Shown here in pieces: positions 52,958-64,000 of a DNA stretch of 64,000 nucleotides (its first letter is position 1; the number at the start of each line of letters is the position of its first letter). Position numbers and translations under genes: made by a program. The notes under the pieces are model-generated. The model saw nothing but the letters and a program-made list of their open reading frames with translations, did no database searches and had not been told where the DNA came from. Source of the DNA: Peronospora farinosa (lineage: Eukaryota > Oomycota > Peronosporomycetes > Peronosporales > Peronosporaceae); contig CANTFK010000921.1 in the NCBI GenBank assembly GCA_947646735.1, positions 1-64,000 on the forward strand. Reading direction: 5' to 3'.

Positions 52958-55476
52958 ATGGTGCGCGTGCCCGGATCTTCGGAAGACGCGGGATTTCACC
53001 GCGAGTCCCAAGATGATAAAGATGTTCATGTCAAGAAGGAGCACAAGACCGAAGAGCCACGGGAAGACCGATCGCCAGTGACTCAAGAAGAAACAAACAA
53101 AGGATCGAAGGACCGACCGGGCCTTGGGAGGGGCCCGGTCAACATGGTCGAGGTTGAATTCATTGAAGAGAAACCTAAATACCCTCCCTATGTCCTCGTT
53201 GAGGACACCTTGGGTCATGACGCCTATCATGATCCAGAGGACCATCAGCCGACGGTGAAAACCGAGAGGCTAAGGTCCCCAAAAAAACAACAAAACAAGA
53301 TCGCGCAATCCAAGCCGACGAAGTTCCGGATGAAGGCACCCGGAAACACCAAGTCGATAGACCCCGAGAGGGAAGGACTGGCGTCATGGACAGACGCTGA
53401 TGTCACGAGGGCCTACCACCAGCGCAAGCTGAACGCGTTCCTGGAGAGCGACCCCGTCGCGAAGATCCTGGAGATCCGGCAGCTGGGTCAACTCACTGGG
53501 CCGGTGTCGACCCTGCCACGGCTGCACTCCGTCACGGACGCGATCACAGCGCTGGTCACCATGCTTCGTGAAGCGAACATGGTCGCAGGTCGGTTCGACC
53601 CGGACGACCTGCTATTCCTGGCGTTCGACAGAATCACAACAACGTTAGAGCACATGCACAAGCGTCTGTCGATCCTGGTGGGTACCACACCAGCAACGGA
53701 ACACCCACCTCTGGTGACACCTACACACATGCGGTCCAACGACAGCCAGATGACGCCTTAGGACATCACGGTGGGTCCCCACATGTACGGAGCCGCCGGC
53801 CACCCAGGGGCGAATCAAGACCCATCTCAACACCGGATGCCAAGCGGCCAGAGGGAAGCAGCACCGTGGTCCCCAGGATCGTCCTCAACTGGGTCGGTCA
53901 CTAGGATGCCCCTAGGCCCTACTGGAGCGGCGCTGCTCCAGGCCCGAGCGCGCAGCGCGGAGCAGGAGCCAAGTGGTCTTGAAACGGTGACGCGTGGCAA
54001 GAATAAAAATCATTCCGATTTTCAGCCAATGGAAAATCAGCAAGAGAAAAATTGGAATTTGCTCTGCCCCGTGACGAAGATGCTGGGGGGGGGACCTACC
54101 TACCCGGTAGGCGATTTGCAGACCCTCTTCGACGCGGCGATGGCAAGATTTTTGAATGAACGCCAAGTACCGCGGGCACACCCTAACGGGAATGTAGCAG
54201 GAGGAAGACCAGAGGCGCAAAGGACGACCGCTCACCACGACCAGCATCCAGGCATACAAATGCCAAGAGGCCACACGATGACCGACGTCGATATGGAATC
54301 CGTCGGTTCCTGTGAGTTCGACCCTGACAACATGGATTTGAGGGGACCTCAGTCGATGATGGCGAACGCAGCGCTGGGACAGATGCCAAATATGGTCCCT
54401 CGCATCAAACTATCGGCGACCTCGGACCTTAAAGAATTTCATGGAAGAGACCAAGACGAAGACAGAGCGCGCAGCTGGGTGTCGACGGTCAAGACAGCAT
54501 TCATAAGAGACCAAGCACCAGATGATGAACGATGTCTCGTTTTTGGAGGATGGCTGACTGGACCGGCACAGAATTGGTACCGTCAACGTGGTCGCTCAGT
54601 CCAAGGAAACTGGAAGGACTTAATCCAAGAGTTCATGATTCGTTTCTGTGGTACGGGGGTACCGGTCGCCCGCCAGTACTACCATGCGAAGAAAAGGTCG
54701 GAAGAGACCCCGCTGGATTATCTGTACCGCCTGAATGTGCTTGGACTCAGAGCGAAGATGAAGATTAAGGATGGGTCGCCCAAGATTCAGAAGGATCACG
54801 TCGATCACTACATTTTGACGGTGGACGACCCAGAGCTAGCAGACAAGTTGACTATGCTGCGTCTGGCGGACGTGGAAGAATTGGAGGAAGTATTGACAGC
54901 ATGTCAGCGGACGAAGGCAAGACGAGGCAAGATGCTGTTTGGATCAAACAAGTTTCGTCAGAAGGCACCGGCACTACCCGAGAGGCCGAGAGATCTAAAT
55001 CGCCGCTCCATACATGCAGTACGGACGCCCCTGGAAGACTCGAGCTCTGAAGATTCCAGTCCAGACTCCTCGGAGAATGAGGGAGATCTTAGACGAGTCT
55101 ACCTTATGGAGAAGGAAGCGGGGAGGGATCCAAGTGTGAGGTTCTCAAAGAATCTACCGACTAGGGAGGCCGACCAACATCGCCAGGCGGTAGACCAGCG
55201 ACCCGGCCCATCATCAGCGACCCCAAACACGAGATGTGCATATTGCGGGTCCAAGAAACATGGAGATCTGAATTGCTGGAAAAGATTGACCTGCGACCGC
55301 TGTGGAAGGAAGGGTCACCCATCATATCGCTGCCTGTTTGTATGCCGGGGTTGTGGAGAGATTCACGAGACTGGGAAGTGCCGATGGAAGAGTTCTACAA
55401 TTTGTTCCGTCAATGGTACAACCCAGCCAAGCACGCAGGGATGTTCCCGGAGAAACTCGAGAAGATAGCAAATTAG
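52958..55476 (+). pseudogene. gag of family E, one stop and one frameshift
   Basis: The ATG at 52958 is the first base after the LTR and overlaps the primer-binding site. The N-terminal part is acidic/basic; the capsid-like part has DLKEFHGRDQDEDRARSWV and GWLTGPAQNWYRQRG. Three zinc knuckles follow: CAYCGSKKHGDLNC, CDRCGRKGHPSYRC, CRGCGEIHETGKC. A TAG at 53759-53761 replaces a Gln codon (CAA in the second copy at 62819-62824). After the third knuckle one base seems missing; the proper end, FYNLFRQWYNPAKHAGMF, is in another frame and stops at 55474-55476. Confidence 0.85.
52959..52975 (+). promoter_or_regulatory. Primer-binding site, family E
   Basis: TGGTGCGCGTGCCCGGA directly after the LTR; the complement ends GCACCA, tRNA-like. 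Different from the A/B/C site. Confidence 0.65.
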
Positions 55477-55519
55477 GACGCTCGCCAGGTTTGAATCTGG
55501 TACGAGCCGAGCGTTCTAA

Positions 55520-56331
55520 TTGTTGCATCTTTGCATATGTGGAGAAACAGCCCAAGGAGGGGGCGGGTATTCCAGTTAAGATTGGAAATATATCGAAGAT
55601 TGGAAATTACCCTGTGGTCTATGTTGCTTCTTTAGATAAGCCTAATAGTTTTGTTCGAGAAAGTTCAGTAATGGAGTTGGACTTATTGCCAGGCGAGTCT
55701 AGGGGGTACTGGAAATACCACGCCACTACTAAATGGTTCAGGCAAGCGAAAGCCTCTGGAAAGGTCAACAACGACCATGCAAATTTTTTGTTCGATACTG
55801 GTGCCGAGATATCCATTCTGGATATCGCCTTTGCTCGTAAGGTAGGCTGCCAAATTGATGAAAGTGAACGACAAGAATGTATTGGTATTGGGGAAGCCGT
55901 ATACACGCACTCGCATCAAGGTCACTCTGAATGGGAACTTGGTGTACATCTTTAAGGTGTGGGTAGGCCCTATTGTAGACCAGGATGCAATTTTGGGGGT
56001 GGACTTCATGGTCACAGCCGGTATCCGGTTAGACTTGGCCGACGGAGCTCTCTGCCTCCCCGATGAAGTTAGGGTACAATTGACCGGGCGAAGGACGCTG
56101 TACAATACTCGAGTATCGGATGTGAAATTGGGTCGGTATGTACAGATATCCGTTAGAGGATGTACGGAAGCGCCTCTCAAAAGGTCGACCTCAGAACAGT
56201 GGAAATTGTGGGTCACGAGAGGCGAACGATGGGTGACCACCATGATACAAGGGATAGGGCGTCGACCGATTTTGAAGATAACCAACGTCAGCCCTCGCCC
56301 CTTAACATTACACGAAGATATATGTGGTTGA
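55520..56331 (+). pseudogene. Aspartic protease region (family E)
   Basis: Retropepsin motif FLFDTGAEISILD near 55785-55825, and the fold end DQDAILGVDFMVTAGIRLDL in a shifted frame near 55980-56040. At least one frameshift lies near 55890. Confidence 0.8.
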
Positions 56332-59063
56332 CTAGGGATCAAGTTCCGAGAACGCCAGGGTTTGTCTCGGTAGGCTCTCGAAGATATGCGGAATGGCTAA
56401 ATCTGGCTTATGAATCTACTACCGACCAAGTCGACCATCAGGTCGACCTAACGGAAGAGGAAGAGGGGCCACTAGTGGAAAGACCAGAGTATAAGACTCC
56501 GTCACACATCTTACAGCGACCGCAGGCCCCAACCCCAATGATGAATATAACGCACCAACCGGCACCCGACAGAGAAGAACAACCGTGCAAAGAGAAGGTG
56601 AATTGGCAGGAAGGGTCTACCCTGGAACGGAGTGAAGCTAAGGAGAACCTACCTGCAGTGATCACTACCAATGAGAAGGAAGTCAAACCGGTAGACTTGT
56701 TACAGGCAGATGACCAGGTGTGTTCTTTCGAGAGTGGAGAACTTTGGGCCGAGGACATAAGTCCAGGGTGGGCGGTCGTACCGGAAGTGGACCCCTCATC
56801 CGAAGGCATTGCGTTAGAAGATATACGGATTCCAGATCCAGATGGGAACACTCCCGAAGAGGTGGACCGGTTGCGACAAATAATATGGAAGAAACGACAT
56901 CTGCTGATGGGTAAAGGTAACGCCTTATCCCCGGCCGCCCGAGGAGCGATATGCGATATCGATATAGGGAACGCAAGACCGATCGCGCAACGCGTACGAA
57001 AGGTTGCCCCTCAATTCAGAGAGAAGCTAGCCGACCTGATCAAGGGATTGTTATCAGCAAAGATCATTCAGCCTTCCACCTCGCCATGGGCCAGCCCAAT
57101 TGTAATTATCGTGAAGAAGAATGGGGTCGATATTCGATTGTGTATCGACTACCGGTTGGTGAATGATCTTACCCAGCTCATGGTATACCCGATGCAGTTG
57201 ATTAACGAATTACTGGAAAACTTGGATGGAGCTTTATGGTACTGTTCTCTTGATATGGCGAGTGTTTTTGGGTCGTCAGCATGACCGAAAGGGCGAGATT
57301 ATTCTCTCTCAGCTTTCGTTACTCCACTGGGATTATTTGAATGGCTTCGGATGCCTTTTGGGCTTAAGAATGCGCCTCAGATATATCAAAGGTTGTTGGA
57401 TAATGCATTATATGTATTCTTACGGATTTCGCCAGGGGCGGCCACAGATGAAACAGAGGATTTGTTCGCAACAGGGGAGCCCGATGCAAACTCGGGCCTC
57501 TCTGTATTGGGTCGACGATCATACATTGACGATATACTTGTGCCGGCCGAATCGTGGGACGTATTATGCCAGAAAGTGGAGCGGCTGCTAGACGTGTGTG
57601 ACTATTGGAATTTGTCGGTCAGTGCCGTCAAGAGTACGTGGGGATGTCGGAAGGTCGAGTATCTTGGACATCGAGTTTCCAAAGGGGGACTAGAGGCCCA
57701 CCCAAAAGATCTTCAGTCTTTGGTCGACCTACCTCTACCGACAACACTGAAGGCTATGCAGTCCTTTCTAGGAAGCCTAAATTACTACAGCAGGTACATC
57801 GAAGATTATGCCATATACGCGTCGATCCTTTACGAACTGAGAGAGGTGGATTTTCACGCTTGGAGATGCAAATTGAAGGCTAACGAGGAAGTGGCGGCCC
57901 AGGAAGACGACGAAGAAAAATGGTCGAAGGTACAAGTAGCGTTTGCCATGCTCAAGAACAAGATTGCTACGGCGCCCATCCTACGACATTTCGACCCGGC
58001 TAGAGAGGCGGTCATCATTGTCTACGCAAGTAATTGGGCTATTTCGGCGTCGTTGGTGCAAAATTACGACGGCCTGTATATGCCGGTAATGTTTACGAGC
58101 CGAACCCTCAAGTCAAACGAGATGAACTATAGCACAGTGGAAAAGGAAGTGCTGGCGTTGCTACGGATATTGGAAACTTGCTTCACGATGTTGGTCACCC
58201 GACCTCTCAAAGTTCTGACGAGGCATTCTACACTAGCCTGGCTAGTAAAGTCTTCGGGGTTGCAAGGTCGCTTAGGAAACTGGGCCGCTCTGTTGTCACA
58301 GTGGACTTTGGAGATTGTGAAATGCAAGAAAGGCGAGGACCAGGTACTGGGGGCGTTAGCTGCCAGCATCACGCCTCGAGCGAATGTGGACTCAATTCTG
58401 TCGTCAATTGCTCCCAAGAAGCAATCCAGGCAAGTGGTCGACCTACCGACGCCCACAGTGGAACTAAATGAAGAACTGTATGTGATGAGTTTCGATGGGT
58501 CGGCCCGGGTGAAACAAGGGGGAGGTGCTTGCAGCGCTATTGTGTGGAGGCTCCCTGCGTGGACTATAGTTGCAGCTGCATCGAAATATCTCGACAAGTC
58601 TACGGTGAATGAAGCTGAATATGAGGGCATGTTACTGGGTTTTGACCTGTTGGAGCCAATGGAGCGACGGCGTTTGATTATTTGTGGAGACTCCAATCTG
58701 GTTATAAGACAGATGCGTGGAGAGATTGAATGCAAAGCTTCAGGTTTATCCCCGTTGCGGGCCCAGGCGCTGAGTAAACTCCAGTCGTGGCCCAACCAGG
58801 CAGTCCTACATGTGAAACGAGACTGGAATCAGAGCGCAGACCAGTTGGCTAGTACAGCTTTACATCAGCAGCAAGGGGTCGAGTCGATACCAAGAGGAGA
58901 GTGGTCAGGTCTAGAAACAATCAATCGGCTGCCAGAGGTGCTGGTCCCTAGAGACCGGGGTCAGTCGGTCAAGGTATCTGCGGTGACGAGATCACGGCTC
59001 CCCGTCAAAAATATCGGGAGAGGTTATGCAAGAAGATGTGGTACAACAACTCCGGATGGATAG
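56332..59063 (+). pseudogene. RT, degenerate RNase H and second RNase H (family E)
   Basis: RT: CIDYRLVNDLTQ, LDMAS, then a single-base loss near 57262 breaks the frame; it resumes MPFGLKNAPQIYQRLLDNAL and the catalytic YIDDILVPAESW. The Gypsy RNase H (IVYASNWAISASLVQNYDG ... TRHSTLAWL) has lost two catalytic Asp residues (TDAS to VYAS, TDH to TRH). A second, intact-looking RNase H follows (SFDGSARVKQGGGACSAIVW; NEAEYEGMLLGFDLL; ICGDSNLVIRQ; WNQSADQLA) with D, E, D, D present. A frameshift near 59010 separates it from integrase. Confidence 0.87.
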
Positions 59064-60093
59064 AATCCGAGATGCGCAAGAAGAGGAGAGCTGGGTGTGC
59101 GAGTTGAAGGCATATTTGCAAGGAGACTGGAAAGACTTGTCGGTGGAAGCGGCCAGAAACTGCAGCAAAATGTCGGAGGATTACGAGATAAGTGAAGAGG
59201 GACTGCTGGTGTACTGCCCCGGCCAGAGAATCAAGGGAGACGACCGAGACATAACTGCCAGATTGGTAATACCTGAGAGTCTCCAAGCCGACATCCTCCA
59301 TCATTATCATACGAGTTTGGAAGGCGGCCATCAGGGGATCGGACGTACTTATCATCGGATCCGACGATATTGCCATTGGAGGGGTCTGTTCCGGAGTGTT
59401 CAGAAATATGTGGGTCAGTGCATAGATTGTGAGACTGGTAAAGGGAGACCCACTTTACAAGGGAGGTCTCCGGGGAATGTTGAAGCGACGTACCCCTTCC
59501 AAATTATCGCGATGGACCACATACCATCTCTCCCCAAGTCACATAAAGGAAACACGGAACTACTGATCTGGATCGACCTGTTCACAGGTTATGTGATGGC
59601 TAAAGCAAGTGCGTCACGGACAGCCCAGACAGTGGCTGAGGGATATGAGGAATGCGTTTTCCGCCGTTTTGGTGCCAGTGAGACGATCCGTCACGATCGG
59701 GAACCGGGGTTTATGTCGGACTTCTTCCGAGCGTTCAGTCGTATGGTAGGTCAACGTCAGAGAGCGACCATGGCCTACCGACCTCAAGCGAACGGCACTG
59801 CGGAGAGAATGGTCCAGACTCTAACAAGATCGCTCAAGATGTACGTAGCCGACGTGGGACAGCGAGACTGGGATGAATACGTGGAACGATTAACGTTCGC
59901 GTTAAATACGGCTCAAGACAGAGTACGTGAGGAAACACCGTTCTATCTGGTACATGGATGGGATGCTAGGACCACTCTTGAGACTGGTGAACACTCGACG
60001 TCGAGACTCAGGACCTCGGAGATGGAGATATCGGATTCAGAGTCACTATCAGCGAGCAAGAGACCAAGTCAACGAGAATTTACGGGCGGCTAG
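59026..60093 (+). CDS. Integrase (family E)
   Basis: 355 codons. HHCC finger (HHYHTSLEGGHQGIGRTYH; CIDCETGK), core Asp in IIAMDHIPSLP, Asp in RHDREPGFMSDFF, Glu in PQANGTAERMVQ. The frame ends in SESLSASKRPSQREFTGG after losing phase near 59990. Confidence 0.88.
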   Translation: MQEDVVQQLRMDRIRDAQEEESWVCELKAYLQGDWKDLSVEAARNCSKMSEDYEISEEGLLVYCPGQRIKGDDRDITARLVIPESLQADILHHYHTSLEGGHQGIGRTYHRIRRYCHWRGLFRSVQKYVGQCIDCETGKGRPTLQGRSPGNVEATYPFQIIAMDHIPSLPKSHKGNTELLIWIDLFTGYVMAKASASRTAQTVAEGYEECVFRRFGASETIRHDREPGFMSDFFRAFSRMVGQRQRATMAYRPQANGTAERMVQTLTRSLKMYVADVGQRDWDEYVERLTFALNTAQDRVREETPFYLVHGWDARTTLETGEHSTSRLRTSEMEISDSESLSASKRPSQREFTGG

Positions 60094-60657
60094 TCAGGCT
60101 CGGGTGCAAGCACAAAATGAAGGGGTAGTCGGCCACGAAATTCATCCAGGGATCCGGGTATGGCTATACTTGGACCGAGTGAAAGAGGGGTATGCCAAAA
60201 AATTGGCCCACCTATGGCACGGACCGTTACGAGTCCGGGAATTAGTCGGAGATCATGCAGTACGTTTAGAACTACGAGGTACAGAATACAGACTGTTCCC
60301 AATCGTGCACATCTCCAAGCTCAAGCCCGTCAGAGAGTTCCCCGATCGACCGAACAGCGAGCTGAAAGTGGATGGAACAGATCGAGTCGACTTCGATGAA
60401 TTTCTGCTACCAGAAGACAGCTGGGTGCGGGAATTGGAAGAGGGCGAGTATGAAGTCGAAGAAATTTTAGAGAGTCGTACAGGCAAGAAGACTCGGTATG
60501 GGAGGCAACAACGAGAATTCCTCGTGCAATAGAAGGGACACCCTGACCCCTCGTGGGTGGACGAAGTGGATCTGAATTGCGGAGCCTTACCCCGGGACTT
60601 CGAGCGCAAGAACACAAGCCATAACCGCTTCGAAGTAATGCAAAGCCATGAAAACTA
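59990..60657 (+). pseudogene. GPY/F module and chromodomain (family E)
   Basis: LWHGPLRVRELVGDHAV and FPIVHISKLKPVREFP are the GPY/F segment. The chromodomain begins YEVEEILESRTGKKTRYG; its conserved Trp codon is TAG (60530-60532) where the older copy near 32762 has TGG. The frame then continues KGHPDPSWVDEVDL to about 60657. Confidence 0.82.
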
Positions 60658-60882
60658 GCCGGCGGTAGCAAGTTTCTTGGAAGGTGGACCGAGTCCCTCA
60701 ATGGTCGGCCCAGCCCCTCGTTGGAAGACTTGGGTCGCCTGCGGGGCGGCCTTGAATTTCAAAGAGTTAAGGGTATAGGAGAATGGAGAACAAAGGGGAC
60801 AATGAAGGACCTACATGACGAAGGAAGTGAAGACATGCGCGTGTTCAATCCGTTGCACGGTTGAGCAAGTGCAGGGGGCGGC

Positions 60883-62024
60883 TGTGGTGAAGTGCTAATT
60901 TTGTGATATGGAGGTCCCGGACTTCATTTGGATTCAGAGTATAGGCCGTGGGTCAGGGACAGGGGACCAGAGAGACAGGGGCCTCAAATGGGGAGCGACC
61001 GTTGGTGGAGGACAATCCGCAGGATTCGCCGAAGAAAAATCAGTATCAGGGTACCGGTTAACCGGTACCAAAGGGAGTTGATCATGGTCGCTCATTGATC
61101 GACCTGGCCCCTCGTTGGTCGACCCGGTCCCTCATTGGTAGATCTGGGTCCCTCATTGGTAGACCTGGTCCCTCGTCGGTCGACCCGGTCCCTCATCGGT
61201 CGACCCAGTCCCTCGTTGGTCGACCCGGTCCCTCATCGGTCGACCTGGGTCCCTCGTTGGTTGACCTGGGTCCCTCATTGGTTGACCTGGGTCCCTCATT
61301 GGTCGACCTCGGCCCCTCGGGGTTCAGCGACTCCGGACCAGTTAATACAAGGATCAGACCAGTCGACGCAAGGAATCAGAGCTTCAGGCAAGGATAGAGT
61401 AAAGGAGTTAAAAGGATAGGACTATATTAAATACTACTCAATTTGCGATCTACGTGGCACGACTCCGTCACCCAAGAAGGACTTGTTCTAAGTTACTCAC
61501 TGTTCCGGGAAGGGATATATTTTGGCCCCCCGTCGAAGACAGTTGTGTAGCGAAGTTCAAGGGCGAATAGAGCTCCAGGATATATTTGGCCTGTGAGCTC
61601 GTTCGAGTAGCAACACCCCCCAAGACCCGCTATCGGAAGCGGTCTCCCTCACCTCAAGGTCCGGGAGCAACGTAAAGGTCAGGTGGTTAATACCCCTGAA
61701 ACAGAAGGAAAAGGCCAGGGACGACAAGCTTCCTGAATAATTTGGCTCTAAGCCCTCTCTCGACAAAGTCGACCGAGTGGCCACCTACCGGCCCACCAAG
61801 TGAAGCATATCCACTCGAAGCCCCCCCCAGGTCTACCTCTTTCAAGACAGACATCTACAACTTCACCCAAGTCTTTCGAAGAGTTCAACCCGCCAAACGA
61901 AGGGTACACAAGGTGAGAGAAGGTCCATACAAGGCATCGGGGTACCCCCTCCGACAGTCGGCAGTCCGGCACAGTGAGTGGTTTGGGGTCTCATCATACA
62001 ATTTTGAGAACCCACTCCACCACA
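60883..62024 (+). repeat. Family E LTR shared by E and a second unit
   Basis: 1142 bp, TGTGGTGAAG to CACCACA, preceded by AGGGGGCGGC (polypurine tract). Minisatellite at about 61100-61323. It is followed by a new primer-binding site and gag, so it serves both as 3' LTR of E and 5' LTR of another unit. Confidence 0.9.
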
Positions 62025-63203
62025 ATGGTGCGCGTGCCCGGATCTTCGGAAGACGCGGGATTCAAATGCGAGTATTAAGGAATATATAGATGTTCAAGTC
62101 AAGAATGAGCACAAGACCGAAGAGCCACTGGAAGACCGATCGCCAGTTACTAAAGAGGATACAAAAAGGATCGGATGACCGACCGGACCTTATTAGGGAG
62201 CCCAGTCAACATGGTCGAGGTTGACTTTATTGAAGAGAAACCTAAATACCATCCCTGTGTCTTTGTAGAGGTCACCTTGGGTCATGATACCTATCATGAT
62301 CCAGAGGCCATCAGCCGACGGTGAAAACCGAGAGGCTAAGGTCCCCAAAAAAACAACAAAACAAGATCGCGCAATCCAAGCCGACGAAGTTCCGGATGAA
62401 GGCGCCAGGAAACACCAAGTCGACAGGCCCCAAGAAGTCAGGACTGGCATCATAGTTGGACGCTGACGTCCACGAAGGTCTACCAAACGCAAGGTGGAAG
62501 CATTCTTGGAATGCGAACGTCGCGACGACCCTCGATATCTAGCTGATTAGGACAGCTCACTGAACCGGTGTCAGCCCTACCACGGCTGCAGACCGTCACA
62601 GACGCGATCACTGCGCTGGTCAACCTTCTTCGAGAAGCAAACATGGTCGCAAGACGGTTCGATACGGACGACCTGCTGTCCCTGGGATGCGACAGAATCA
62701 CAAGACTTTAGAGAATATACACAAACGTCTGTTGACCCTCGTTGGTACCACGCCAGCAAAGAGACACCTACCTTTGACGACTCACACACAATCACGATTC
62801 AGGGACAGCCAGATGACGCTTCAAGACATCGCGGTACACCCTCAAATGTATGGAGCCACCGAATATTCATTAGCGAAGCAAGGTCCATCTTACCTCCTGC
62901 CGCCAAGCGGTCAAAACGCAGCGGGGCAGCGGTCACAGAGATCATCGTCTTCGACTAGTTCATTAACGAGGATTCCCCTAGGACCGACAGGTGGCGTGAT
63001 GATTCAAGCCCGAGCGCGCAACGCTGAGCAGGAACCACAAGCTCTCGAAACGGGGACGCGTGGCATAATGAAAAATCATCATCTTCATTTTCAGCCAATA
63101 AAATACTAGCAAGGACAAAAATTGGAACTTGCTCTGCCAGGTGGCAAAGATGCTGGAAGGGGAAGCGTCTACCTAGCTGGTAGGTTATCTACAGACCCTG
63201 TTC
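62025..63203 (+). pseudogene. gag N-terminal region of a second, tandem E unit
   Basis: Follows 52958-54120 of element E with more decay (many frameshifts). Ends at 63203, where a family C LTR is inserted. It keeps the Gln codon that is TAG in the first copy. Confidence 0.85.
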
Positions 63204-63513
63204 TGTAATGGGATAAGGACCCGTCGCCGTCTTACACTAAAAGGGCGTTGAGGAAGCGCTCTTAATTAACTCGTAAATATAACTCTGTTTTATTTTGTTT
63301 TAGTTTTAATTCGCAGTAAGTGCGAATATGTTCCCTAGCTCATGGGAGCCACTCAATATGGAAGTCAAATTTTTTTAGTTAATTATTAGGTCTGGCACCC
63401 CAATAATAAACCAATAATAAAATGACGCGCAGTATCCGCTAATCGCCCTCTGCCTACTTATTTAATTATGTATTATTCCTAAAACTACTTATGTAATAAG
63501 TTGCCCCATTACA
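63204..63513 (-). repeat. Family C LTR (3' LTR of C3)
   Basis: 310 bp, reverse complement of the LTR at 26128-26446; plus-strand ends TGTAATGGGATAAGG and TTGCCCCATTACA. Confidence 0.92.
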
Positions 63514-63625
63514 TCACCTCCCTCTTTTAGTTGCGCTTATTTCAACGTAAGCGCGAAACGCAGAAATTTCCTTCTCGACTAACGGCGTAACTTCGAACCT
63601 GCTCAATTAGACATAACTGAGCAGC

Positions 63626-64000
63626 ATGGACCCTGGACATCCACAAAACGATATCTCTGACAACCAGAACTGGGGACACCAAGCGACAATCCGAAGAGAG
63701 CAGTCGCCGCAGGTCATGGATGGGGACTTGCAACCGTGGCGCTTGTATGGTCTTGAAGGTGCTGTCGAACCCGAGCCACTGGAGTTCATGAAGGACTTCT
63801 TCACGCGATACCGTACAGAGAGAGGCAAGACGACGAACAACGCATATACCGACGATGCGTTACAGAGGTCTTGGTGTGCCTTCATCAGACGCTGGAACGC
63901 GAGTCGACGTGAAGGAACGTCCTTCACGTCCTGGTTAGACGGTCGCGAGGGAACGCGTGATAGACACGCTATTGGCGACCTGCGCCAGCGCATCTGTCGT
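63626..64000 (+). CDS. Antisense 3' gene of family C, open to the window edge
   Basis: ATG at 63626, 113 nt inside the 3' LTR and opposite to the element's gag-pol. All 125 codons to the window edge are open. The protein starts MDPGHPQNDISDNQNWG, then PWRLYGLEGAVEPEPLEFM, KDFFTRYRTERGKT and DALQRSWCAFIRRWNASR. LY-x-L-(D/E) and DA-x-x-x-SW-x-AFI also occur in the family A antisense gene, and PW-x-LY...GA..PE in the remnant at 25838-26007. No known family recognised. The minus-strand frame 63607-63993 is also open, but has no domain similarity. Confidence 0.65.
   Translation, partial: MDPGHPQNDISDNQNWGHQATIRREQSPQVMDGDLQPWRLYGLEGAVEPEPLEFMKDFFTRYRTERGKTTNNAYTDDALQRSWCAFIRRWNASRREGTSFTSWLDGREGTRDRHAIGDLRQRICR

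Larger units (their letters stand above)
51815..62024 (+). mobile_element. Ty3/Gypsy element, family E, with dual RNase H
   Basis: 10.2 kb between two almost identical ~1.14 kb LTRs. Order: LTR, primer-binding site, gag with three knuckles, protease, RT, degenerate RNase H, second RNase H, integrase, GPY, chromodomain, LTR. Only a few frameshifts and two in-frame stops are evident, and the LTRs differ at only about half a dozen positions by eye, so it is young. Confidence 0.92.
63204..64000 (-). mobile_element. Family C element C3, 3' end, minus strand
   Basis: An LTR plus the adjacent 3' internal region; the element runs off the right edge. Inserted in the second E unit after TGTTC. On the minus strand a purine tract AAAAGAGGGAGGTGA precedes the LTR. 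The internal part matches the 3' end of element C (CATGCTGCTCAGTT..GAGCAGGTTCGA). Confidence 0.88.

Noticed and set aside
63607..63993. 128-codon minus-strand ORF at the right edge, in the element's sense direction
   Set aside because: No similarity to any pol domain; the opposite frame shares motifs with two other antisense genes.

Overview
The window reads as repeat-rich nuclear DNA of an oomycete (Peronosporales-like: Phytophthora or a downy mildew). The clues are long intronless genes, an oomycete-style initiator a few tens of bases upstream of two start codons, a leishmanolysin-like metalloprotease, a bZIP factor with abnormal DNA-contact residues, and many chromodomain-bearing Ty3/Gypsy elements. 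I cannot name the species. Three host genes look intact: a GP63/leishmanolysin-like protease (12227-14077, +), a type II membrane mannosyltransferase-like glycosyltransferase (14481-16235, -) and a bZIP-like regulator (35695-36975, +). Almost everything else is mobile DNA, often nested.

Layout. 1-951: 3' end of a Gypsy element (family A), inserted in a family B fragment (952-1898). 3582-11718: a complete family B element, sense strand minus, with a perfect TCTTG target duplication. 12.2-16.2 kb: two convergent host genes. 16.8-19.0 kb: family C debris with a long hairpin. 19008-26446: a complete but degraded family C element. 26452-28893: an older minus-strand C fragment holding a solo family E LTR. 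28893-35.0 kb: a decayed E-like element with a decayed minus-strand ORF beyond it. 35.7-37.0 kb: the bZIP gene. 37.4-40.8 kb: two copies of a ~560 bp SINE-like element around a Harbinger relic. 41161-49302: family A element splitting a minus-strand host gene. 49933-50533: solo B-like LTR. 50.85-63.2 kb: family E LTR, element, LTR and part of a second internal region. 63204-64000: 3' end of a minus-strand C element.

Two features deserve most attention. First, families A, B and C carry, between the chromodomain and the 3' LTR, an additional gene on the strand opposite to gag-pol, whose ATG lies about 100 nt inside the 3' LTR. It is intact in B (481 codons) and open to the window edge in the right-hand C element. 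It is decayed in the others, and in B it overlaps the chromodomain ORF head to head. Second, the same three families end gag with an identically spaced 40-nt module: a canonical -1 slippery heptamer, exactly 9 nt, then a 24-nt hairpin with arms CAGTAGG/CCTACTG. The protease frame is precisely the -1 frame. The LTRs of these families are also built almost wholly of adjacent short inverted repeats, some of which covary between copies.
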